From NCBI GenBank assembly GCA_045577595.1, contig JAZNIR010000149.1:1-7190 (forward strand): a stretch of 7,190 nt of DNA, read 5' to 3'. The position numbers and the translations under genes were made by a program. The notes beneath the pieces are model-generated. The model ran no database searches. It was not told the origin of the DNA and saw nothing but the letters and a program-made list of their open reading frames with translations. Within the stretch, counting starts at the first letter, position 1, and each line of letters opens with the position of its first letter. Shown piece by piece: positions 1 to 6,212 of the stretch. This DNA is from Scatosoma sp045577595 (GTDB taxonomy: Bacteria; Bacillota; Clostridia; Christensenellales; Borkfalkiaceae).

Positions 1-3000
1 GTACTTTACGCGCTTTTGCGCCGTCAAAACTTGAAATGTAACCCATTTCTTCCATCCATTCGACGATTTTCCCCGCTTTATTATATCCAACCGAACATTT
101 GCGTTGAATCATAGAAATAGACGCGCTACCGCTAATAATCACGTAACGTAAAGCGTCGATATATACGCCTTCCACTTCGCCACCGCTTTCACTGCCACCG
201 CCCTCGTTATTGCGACTGTTGTTAATAAACGCGGACGCTTCTTCGTCGTAATACGCTTCGTTGTTGCGTTTGATAAATTCTACCACCCGTTGCGCTTCGT
301 CCGACTTACTAAACGCGCTTTGCACGCGAACGGGAGAATTGATACCAGGCATCGTATATAAGAAATCGCCCATACCCAATAATTTTTGCGCCCCGCTTTG
401 GTCGAGAATAACCCGCGAATCGACGTCCGTCGGCACGGCAAACGCAATACGCGTGGAAAGATTGCTCTTAATAACGCCCGTAATTACGTCCGCAGAAGGT
501 CGTTGTGTAGCCACGATTAAGTGAATACCCGCCGCGCGCGCTTTTTGCGTAAGGTTTTGAATACGGTCTTCAATGTCCTTTTTCGCAGCAAGCATTAAAT
601 CGGCAAGCTCGTCGATAATAATCACAATTTTCGGCAACCGCTCGTTTTTATCAAGTTGTTCGTTATATTGGTCGAGATTGACTACGTATTTTCCCGAACG
701 GCTCATTTGTTCGAACAAACCGTAACGGCGATTCATTTCGCCAATCGCCCAATTTAAGCTTTGCACCGTTTTATTTACGTCCGTAATGATTTCGTTAATC
801 ATAAGGTGCGGTAAGTTATTGTAAAGCACGAATTCCGTCTTTTTCGGGTCGATTAAAATTAACCGCAATTCGTCGGGCGAATATTTATAAATCAAGCTTA
901 AAATCAACGCGCCGAGAAATACGCTTTTACCCGAATTGGACGCGCCTGCAACGAGTAAATGCGTCATTTTGCATATATCGCCGTAAACCTTTCGGTTTGC
1001 AACGTCTTTACCCATTGCAAACATTAACGCGCCTGGTTTTGCATTTACGAAACTGTTGCCCGAAAGCATACTGCCAAGCTGTACGAATTGTCTTTCCTTA
1101 TTCGGCGCTTCAATGCTTACTACGCCGTCTTCGAAATTGGTGTACACGCTTACCCCGCTAGAATGTAAATTCATAGCGATTTCGTCTTCCAACGCCGTAA
1201 CTTTTTTCGGCGAAACGTTTCTCGGCAACGCCACGTTATAACGGGTTACCGTCGGCCCGAACGTAACGGACGCAATCGTCGCCCCTTCCACTTTATACTG
1301 TTCCAACGTAGCGATAATGTCCGCTTTCGTTTGTTCCACTTCTTCGGGATTTGCGTTCGGTTCTACTTCTCTACAATCCCAATCGTCCAACGGCACGCGC
1401 ACGTAAGGCCGACGAATGCGGGGTTTGGGCGGAGGGGGCGGGGGCGTAGGTTGCGTAACGGGCGTTTCTTTTGGCGTTTCCCTAACAATACTACGTCCAA
1501 ATCCAAACGACGGTGTTTTTTCTTGATTTTCCACGACGTCGACGTCCTTTTCGGTTCTGTCGAAATCGTTGCGGGACGAATAATCGTTCTCGTCTTCATC
1601 AAAAACGTTAATGCCCCGTCTTTCTTCTCTCGTCGTTTCGCTTTCTCTAAAATCTTCAACGCTATCCCGTCTATCCAAAGAAATTTCTCTTTCCAATTCC
1701 GCGTCAAAACTGTCCGTATCCCGTCCGCGCGAGAACGTTTCTTCCGCAAATTCGCGACTGCTTTCGTCGTTGCCGAACACGTTGGGATTTTTCGGAGAAA
1801 ATAAATCCATATAATCGTGGCGACGGTAGTCCGTTTCTCTTTCGTTTTCCAATTGCGTACCCTCTTCTTCACGCGACGAACCGAAAACGTCTTCTCGTTG
1901 TTCAGCCACCTGCTCTACGCGTTCGAACGATTCTTCTACGCTAAAAATAGGCGCCGTTTCTTGCGTGGTAAAAGGCGGATTGTTTATCGGCTGTACGGGC
2001 GCAACTTCCCTTTGCGATAACGCTGAATATTCTTGCGCGTTATCCGTAAATATTTTAGCGGGCGCAACCGGTTGTTCGTCGTTTATTGAATTTTCATACG
2101 CGTCTACGTACGACGGCGCGTAACCGCTGTGAATCGTGGGATTGTTTTTAGGATTGACGGGCGGGCGTTGGTTAACGCGCGCGTTCGGGTCGAAAATCAA
2201 ATTTCTTTGATAGTTTTCCGCAGGCGTCGAACCGAATAAAAATGCGCGACTGTCTTGATAAGAAAAATCTTCGCCTTTTGGCTCGCGCATCGTTTCCGCC
2301 ATACCGAACGGAGAAAAAGCGGAGCTTGTCCTCGTTTCCGTTTGTTTCGCCGTTTCCGCGTTTGCCGTTTCGTCGGAAAGTTGAAAAGCAGGTTGTTGCT
2401 GATACACCGTTTCCGCATAGTTATTTTGCCGTACGCTTGCTTGCGGTTGCACCGTTTGTTGTACGAACGGCGTCGCCGTTTCCGCATACGTCGCGGGCTG
2501 TTGCGTATTTAAATCGTTCGCTTTGGCAAGCGGAATTTCCACCGCTTTATTTTGCGGATATTCGGTTGATTGTACGTCGTTTCCCGTTCCTTTTTGCACT
2601 TCCACCGTAATTTGTGTAACGTACGCTTTTTTCAAAAGCACGAAAGCGCAATACCCGCACACGAGCGCAAAAGCGGAAAAGATAACGAGCGCGCCGACTT
2701 TGGAAGTAATTGCCGAAACGCCCGCTACGAGCAATCCGCCAAGCCAACCGGTTACCGTTGTCGAAGAAAGCGCTTCACCTGCATAAAAACAACGGGATAA
2801 ATATCCGTCAATGTTCCAAGAATACGTAAGCGCCGTATGTATGATTAAAGCGATAAACAACAAAGTTCCCGCGATAAAAAAGGCAAGTTTTTTGCTCTTT
2901 ATCAATTTTAAGCCGAAAAGAGAAGTTACCGACGCGTATAACGCAATCAGCAACAACGGATACGCCAAATATCCAAATACGCCTAAAAAGAAAGAATGTA

Positions 3001-3163
3001 CGGCAAAGCCGATTTCCCCGAATATAAGCGTTCTCGTAAATAATATTAAAAGCGCCAATATGCAAAATAAAGCGCAAACGGCACTTAAACTTTCTTTGGT
3101 TACAAGCTCCGACTGCGATTTATCCGCTTTGTTTTTCTCTTTTTTTTCTTCCTTATTTCTCAC
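1..3163 (-). CDS. ftsK: FtsK/SpoIIIE-family septal DNA translocase, C-terminal end cut by window edge
   Basis: A single open frame runs for 1054 codons from a GTG at 3163 to the left edge without a stop. FtsK-family proteins are septum-located ATP-driven motors that pump chromosomal DNA and help resolve dimers. A charged N-terminus (about 1-19) precedes four or five hydrophobic segments (about 26-43, 58-82, 93-113, 137-177). A hydrophilic linker of about 400 residues follows (180-580), ending in a run of prolines. The motor begins near 585 (GPTVTRY near 636). It has a Walker A GASNSGKS at 740-747, Walker B IIIDELADL with D851/E852, and the family motif ATQRPS at 885-890. A winged-helix gamma domain (about 999 on; SISMIQRKCSVGYNKAGKI) suggests recognition of orienting DNA sequences. 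Probably only a few to some tens of residues are missing. The start is set by GGAGGT 7 nt upstream. It has its own promoter downstream of the murC terminator. Total length exceeds B. subtilis SpoIIIE (about 790) because of the linker. A sporulation-specific role cannot be told from sequence. Confidence 0.96.
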   Translation of the reverse strand, partial: MRNKEEKKEKNKADKSQSELVTKESLSAVCALFCILALLILFTRTLIFGEIGFAVHSFFLGVFGYLAYPLLLIALYASVTSLFGLKLIKSKKLAFFIAGTLLFIALIIHTALTYSWNIDGYLSRCFYAGEALSSTTVTGWLGGLLVAGVSAITSKVGALVIFSAFALVCGYCAFVLLKKAYVTQITVEVQKGTGNDVQSTEYPQNKAVEIPLAKANDLNTQQPATYAETATPFVQQTVQPQASVRQNNYAETVYQQQPAFQLSDETANAETAKQTETRTSSAFSPFGMAETMREPKGEDFSYQDSRAFLFGSTPAENYQRNLIFDPNARVNQRPPVNPKNNPTIHSGYAPSYVDAYENSINDEQPVAPAKIFTDNAQEYSALSQREVAPVQPINNPPFTTQETAPIFSVEESFERVEQVAEQREDVFGSSREEEGTQLENERETDYRRHDYMDLFSPKNPNVFGNDESSREFAEETFSRGRDTDSFDAELEREISLDRRDSVEDFRESETTREERRGINVFDEDENDYSSRNDFDRTEKDVDVVENQEKTPSFGFGRSIVRETPKETPVTQPTPPPPPPKPRIRRPYVRVPLDDWDCREVEPNANPEEVEQTKADIIATLEQYKVEGATIASVTFGPTVTRYNVALPRNVSPKKVTALEDEIAMNLHSSGVSVYTNFEDGVVSIEAPNKERQFVQLGSMLSGNSFVNAKPGALMFAMGKDVANRKVYGDICKMTHLLVAGASNSGKSVFLGALILSLIYKYSPDELRLILIDPKKTEFVLYNNLPHLMINEIITDVNKTVQSLNWAIGEMNRRYGLFEQMSRSGKYVVNLDQYNEQLDKNERLPKIVIIIDELADLMLAAKKDIEDRIQNLTQKARAAGIHLIVATQRPSADVITGVIKSNLSTRIAFAVPTDVDSRVILDQSGAQKLLGMGDFLYTMPGINSPVRVQSAFSKSDEAQRVVEFIKRNNEAYYDEEASAFINNSRNNEGGGSESGGEVEGVYIDALRYVIISGSASISMIQRKCSVGYNKAGKIVEWMEEMGYISSFDGAKARKV

Positions 3164-3170
3164 GGAAACA

Positions 3171-3176
3171 ACCTCC
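3171..3176 (-). promoter_or_regulatory. Ribosome binding site of ftsK
   Basis: On the minus strand GGAGGT sits 7 nt before a GTG codon at 3163-3161. No ATG in this frame lies nearby, so this site fixes the non-ATG start of ftsK. Confidence 0.9.
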
Positions 3177-3191
3177 AATTTATACTCTTTT

Positions 3192-3220
3192 ATTATAACA
3201 TTTTTTTTTATATTTATCAA
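3192..3220 (-). promoter_or_regulatory. Sigma-A-type promoter for ftsK
   Basis: Read on the minus strand, TTGATA (3220-3215) is followed after exactly 17 nt by a perfect TATAAT (3197-3192), with an extended -10 TG at 3200-3199. The spacer is A-rich. Transcription should start near 3185, giving a leader of roughly 20 nt that carries the GGAGGT site. The promoter lies directly behind the murC terminator, which makes ftsK a separate transcription unit. No operator-like inverted repeat is visible over it. Confidence 0.85.
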
Positions 3221-3243
3221 TAGTTTGGGGCAAAAAAAACGAG

Positions 3244-3273
3244 AAAAAAGACGAGATTTTTTCATTTCTCGTC
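3244..3273 (-). terminator. Rho-independent terminator after murC
   Basis: On the minus strand a 7-bp perfect stem, GACGAGA (3273-3267) with TCTCGTC (3256-3250), encloses a 10-nt loop and is followed at once by six T (3249-3244). It begins 34 nt after the murC stop. A second copy of the 3' arm, TTCTCGT (3245-3239) followed by eight T (3239-3232), could pair with the same 5' arm and act as a back-up. Confidence 0.85.
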
Positions 3274-3307
3274 CATTTTATTTTTTTAAACCGTTTCGTG
3301 GCAATTA

Positions 3308-4699
3308 TTAAATATCTTTTAACAAATATTGCGCCACGTAATAAATATCCCCCGCACCTAAAAACAAAACGGTGTCCTTGTCTTTTACGGTACTTTTAAG
3401 CCACGTTTTTAACGCGCAAACGTCGTCGGCGTATAAACTTCCAACGTTTTCCGCTAAACGTTTTGCGCTCCCTTCTTCGTCGTATTTTTCACGCGCGGGG
3501 AACGTTTTATATATCAATAAATTATCCAAACTTTTTAAAGTTTCCGTAAATTCTTTCATTAAAAGTTTGGTGCGCGAATAGGTGTGCGGTTGAAATACGA
3601 CGTATAATTTGCCTTTACAAGTCCATTTTGCCGTTCGTACCGTCGCCACAATTTCGCGTGGGTGGTGCGCGTAATCGCACACAAAGCTTGCTCCGCGATA
3701 TACGCCTATGTCTTCAAAACGGCGTTTTACCGCTTGAAAATTTTCCAAACCGCATTTAATTTCTCGTTCGTGAAAGCCGAAAGAACGCATCAGCGCAAAC
3801 GCCCCCAACGCATTATATACGTTATGCCGTCCAATCGCCTTTAATTTTATTTGGCAAAGTTTTTTTCCGTATTCTTCCACCGTAAAGGCGTACCGTTCGC
3901 CATACGAACGTAAATCGACGGCGCGATAATCGGCAAGTACGTTGTCTATGCCGAAATTCACGAAGTCGCCGAGATTTTTACACCGTTTATCGTCGGCGCA
4001 TACGAACGCGGTTTTCGCCGATTGACAATACTGTTTAAAACAATCGGTTAAATCGTTTTCGTCTTGATAACATTCCATATGGTCGTTGTCAATATTGAGC
4101 AGTAACGCCGTCGTCGGTTTTAATTTTAAAATATTCTTTTTATATTCGCAAGCCTCCGTTAAAAAATAATCCAAACCGCTTGTATAAAAGTTGCCAAACG
4201 TGCAATCTTCCCCGCCTATATGCGCGGAAAACGGCACGCGCGTTTCCTTTAAGATATGCGCGCACATAGAAGTACAAGTCGTTTTTCCGTGGCTTCCCGC
4301 CACCGTAATCACGTTTGAAAAACTTTTACAAATCTCCGCCAAAAGTTCCATACGGGAAAGGATTTTTTTACGCAAAAACAAGGCAGTTTGATATTCCGAA
4401 TTTCCTTTGGGAATTGCGTCCGTATATACCACTAAATCCGCCTCTTTTAACGCAAGGCGCGTATGGTCTTCCCCTACGAACGATTTCACGCCGTAAAAAG
4501 CAAGTTTCGTAAGTTCTTCCCCTTTCACCGCGTCGCTCCCCGCCACGTCGTAGCCGTAAATGGAAAGTAGTTTCGCAAGCGCGCTCATACTAATCCCGCC
4601 AATACCGATAAAGTAAATTTTCCGAACGTCTTTGTAGTCTTTTAACAGCATAATTCTATTATACGTTACAAGCCGTGCGTAATATGACTGTAATTGCAT
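3308..4699 (-). CDS. murC: UDP-N-acetylmuramate--L-alanine ligase MurC
   Basis: MurC is the cytoplasmic ATP-dependent ligase that adds L-alanine to UDP-MurNAc, the first amino acid of the peptidoglycan stem peptide. With the ATG at 4699 it has 463 residues. An N-terminal nucleotide-sugar fold carries GIGGISMSALA (32-42). The ATP loop is GSHGKTT (135-141), followed by EACEY (182-186), NIDNDH (202-207), GRHNVYNALGA (290-300), KRRF (325-328), DYAHHP (342-347) and QPHTYSR (370-376). All Mur-ligase domains are present and the frame is intact. Three in-frame ATGs compete. The one at 4726 lies in a hairpin and has no ribosome site. That at 4699 has AGGAG 8 nt upstream. That at 4651 (447 residues, MLLKDYKDV...) best matches the usual family N-terminus, but has TATAAT rather than a ribosome site in front. 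I chose 4699 on the ribosome site. Function is certain; the start is not. Confidence 0.96.
   Translation of the reverse strand: MQLQSYYARLVTYNRIMLLKDYKDVRKIYFIGIGGISMSALAKLLSIYGYDVAGSDAVKGEELTKLAFYGVKSFVGEDHTRLALKEADLVVYTDAIPKGNSEYQTALFLRKKILSRMELLAEICKSFSNVITVAGSHGKTTCTSMCAHILKETRVPFSAHIGGEDCTFGNFYTSGLDYFLTEACEYKKNILKLKPTTALLLNIDNDHMECYQDENDLTDCFKQYCQSAKTAFVCADDKRCKNLGDFVNFGIDNVLADYRAVDLRSYGERYAFTVEEYGKKLCQIKLKAIGRHNVYNALGAFALMRSFGFHEREIKCGLENFQAVKRRFEDIGVYRGASFVCDYAHHPREIVATVRTAKWTCKGKLYVVFQPHTYSRTKLLMKEFTETLKSLDNLLIYKTFPAREKYDEEGSAKRLAENVGSLYADDVCALKTWLKSTVKDKDTVLFLGAGDIYYVAQYLLKDI
4658..4686 (-). promoter_or_regulatory. Candidate murC promoter giving a leaderless mRNA
   Basis: A perfect TATAAT (4663-4658, minus strand) ends 6 nt before the in-frame ATG at 4651-4649, so transcription would start at or next to that ATG. 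The -35 position at 17-nt spacing is CATATT (4686-4681), a poor match to TTGACA, and there is no extended -10 TG. murC needs a promoter if the ftsZ terminator works, and this is the only good -10 box seen between the two. It could still be a chance AT-rich match. Confidence 0.35.
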
Positions 4700-4700
4700 T

Positions 4701-4735
4701 AAAAACGCTCCTATGCTAATTCGCATAAGAGCGTT
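4701..4735 (-). terminator. Rho-independent terminator after ftsZ, overlapping the murC start region
   Basis: On the minus strand AACGCTCTTATGC (4735-4723) pairs with GCATAGGAGCGTT (4716-4704). This is a 13-bp stem with one T-G wobble and a 6-nt loop. The 3' arm runs into five T (4705-4701). It starts 25 nt after the ftsZ stop. The 3' arm contains the AGGAG that could serve the murC ATG at 4699, and the T-tract touches that codon, so terminator and translation signals share the same bases. Confidence 0.85.
4708..4712 (-). promoter_or_regulatory. Shine-Dalgarno-like AGGAG for the murC start at 4699
   Basis: AGGAG (minus strand) lies 8 nt before ATG 4699-4697, good spacing for a ribosome site. 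It is buried in the 3' arm of the ftsZ terminator hairpin. It would be usable only on read-through transcripts, and then only if the hairpin were open. It is the sole reason to prefer 4699 over 4651 as the murC start, and could be a by-product of the hairpin. Confidence 0.5.
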
Positions 4736-4760
4736 AAACGATTTATTTTCTTGTTATCTA

Positions 4761-6212
4761 TTATTTATTATCCGAATTTTTCTTCATAAAATAATCCACG
4801 AAACGGGGACGGCGTCTCTTTTCTTTTTTTTCTTTCCCCGTTTTTTCTTCTTCCGGCTCGGGCATAGGGTCGTCCGGTTCGAAAGCCGTCGGTTGTTGCG
4901 TGGGCGCAACGTTGAAAGGCTGTTGCGCGTAAGCATTTGCGTATCCGTTTTCCGTTTGCAACGGCTGTTGCATTTGCGCTCCGTAAGGATTTATCGTAGG
5001 CATCGGTTGCGCGTACGCTACGTTTTCGGGATAACGGGGTTGTTGGGGATAAGCAAACGCGTTTTCTTGCGGTGCAAAATTCGGATTTCCGTTATACGCG
5101 AAATCTATTTTTTGAGAAAGCAAGCTGGCTTGACGAAAAGCGCTGTCTTGCGATTCTTGCGAAATCGTGTTTTGTTGGCCGTTAAAACCCGTCGCAATAA
5201 TCACCACTTCCACTTCGTCGGACATATTTTCGTCGATACAAGCCCCGAAAATGACGTTTGCCGAATAATCAATAACCCCTTTTACAAGGTCTGCCGCCAT
5301 AACCACTTCGTCGAGCGATAAATCTTTTCCGCCGATAATATTTAAAATAACCGAACTTGCCCCTTCAATCGTCGTATTAAGGAGTGGACTACCCACCGCG
5401 CAACGCACTGCGTCGGCAATTCTCTTTTCCCCTTTGGCTACGCCGATACCCATATGCGCCAATCCGCGACCTTTCAACGTCGTTTTTACGTCCGCAAAGT
5501 CGAGATTGATAAGCGACGGTTTTACAATCAATTCCGCAATCCCGCGAATACCTTGACGCAATACTTCGTCCGCTACTTTTAAAGAATCGGAAAAGGACGT
5601 TCCCTTCGGCACGACTTGACGGATTTTATCGTTGGGAATGGTGATAATCGAATCCACCGCTTTTCTCAATTCTTCCACGCCCGCCATCGCGTTATCCATT
5701 CTACGTTTCGCTTCGAAACTGAACGGCAACGTTACGACGGCAATCGTTAAAATTTTCATTTCTTTGGCAATCTTTGCGATAACGGGAGCCGCGCCCGTAC
5801 CCGTACCACCGCCCATACCTGCGGTGATAAAAAGCAAATCGGTGTCTTTTAACGCTTTTTGGATTTCTTCTTTATTTTCTTCCGCCGCAGCCTTACCAAG
5901 CGTGGGGTCTGCACCCGCGCCAAGACCTTTGGTGAGCTTGACGCCGATTTGAATGCGATTGCTCGCCTTAGAACGCGCCAACGCTTGATTATCGGTGTTT
6001 ACGACGATATACTCCGCGCTTTGCAATCCCGATTCAATCAATCTGTCCACCGCGTTGTTTCCCGCACCGCCAACGCCGATTACCTTGATTTTCGCAACGC
6101 CCGACAAATTGTTGGAAACGCTTTCTACCGTTTGCGTTAAAACGTCCGAACCATTTTCATAATCGTTATATTCGTTGTAACCGTTAAAATTTTCTTCGTA
6201 ATTGTTCATCAT
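4761..6212 (-). CDS. ftsZ: Cell division GTPase FtsZ
   Basis: FtsZ is the tubulin-like GTPase that polymerises into the Z-ring and organises the divisome at mid-cell. The protein has 483 residues, about 100 more than a usual FtsZ. After a 40-residue Asn/Tyr/Glu-rich leader comes the nucleotide-binding fold: GVGGAGNNAV (46-55), the tubulin signature GGGTGTGAAP (134-143) and FSFEAKRR (164-171). The catalytic T7 loop is NLDFADVKT (236-244), with the expected Asn236, Asp238 and Asp241. The globular core ends near 345. A Gln/Pro/Asn/Tyr-rich linker (about 346-445), an acidic stretch (445-457) and a Lys/Arg-rich stretch (459-470) lead to the end, RPRFVDYFMKKNSDNK. This tail is only a loose match to the usual (D)IPxFLRKR-type peptide that binds FtsA. 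The first ATG (6212) overlaps the ftsA stop as ATGA and has GGAGGA 8 nt upstream; a second ATG follows directly. A terminator follows the gene. Confidence 0.99.
   Translation of the reverse strand: MMNNYEENFNGYNEYNDYENGSDVLTQTVESVSNNLSGVAKIKVIGVGGAGNNAVDRLIESGLQSAEYIVVNTDNQALARSKASNRIQIGVKLTKGLGAGADPTLGKAAAEENKEEIQKALKDTDLLFITAGMGGGTGTGAAPVIAKIAKEMKILTIAVVTLPFSFEAKRRMDNAMAGVEELRKAVDSIITIPNDKIRQVVPKGTSFSDSLKVADEVLRQGIRGIAELIVKPSLINLDFADVKTTLKGRGLAHMGIGVAKGEKRIADAVRCAVGSPLLNTTIEGASSVILNIIGGKDLSLDEVVMAADLVKGVIDYSANVIFGACIDENMSDEVEVVIIATGFNGQQNTISQESQDSAFRQASLLSQKIDFAYNGNPNFAPQENAFAYPQQPRYPENVAYAQPMPTINPYGAQMQQPLQTENGYANAYAQQPFNVAPTQQPTAFEPDDPMPEPEEEKTGKEKKEKRRRPRFVDYFMKKNSDNK

Noticed and set aside
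1363..1872. 169-codon minus-strand ORF
   Set aside because: It lies in another frame inside the ftsK linker. The product is a low-complexity Arg/Lys-rich string with no family features, as expected from a frame-shifted reading of a charged linker.
2290..2490. Repeats in the ftsK linker as a CRISPR-like or mobile repeat
   Set aside because: The units are short, irregularly spaced, and keep the reading frame as AET codons. They are protein-coding repeats, not an array.
2242..2610. Plus-strand ORFs of 85-122 codons opposite the ftsK linker
   Set aside because: They arise from the repeated CCGTTTCCGC units and yield Arg/Phe/Pro-rich products in several frames at once, a sign of antisense shadows.
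3250..3285. Bidirectional action of the murC terminator
   Set aside because: On the plus strand the same stem is followed by CCATTTTATTTTTTT, which is T-rich but interrupted, and no plus-strand gene enters it, so there is nothing to terminate.
2811..3311. 166-codon plus-strand ORF across the ftsK start
   Set aside because: It is antisense to the ftsK membrane segments and intergenic region. Its product is Phe/Ser/Lys-rich with no recognisable domain, and it spans the ftsK promoter and murC terminator.
4724..4726. Longest possible murC start (ATG at 4726)
   Set aside because: The codon lies within the 5' arm of the terminator hairpin, has no ribosome site before it, and would add nine residues beyond an already over-long N-terminus.
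4713..5321. 202-codon plus-strand ORF
   Set aside because: It is antisense to the ftsZ linker and C-terminal part, its Arg/Phe-rich product resembles no known family, and no ribosome site stands out. It mirrors the codon bias of ftsZ.
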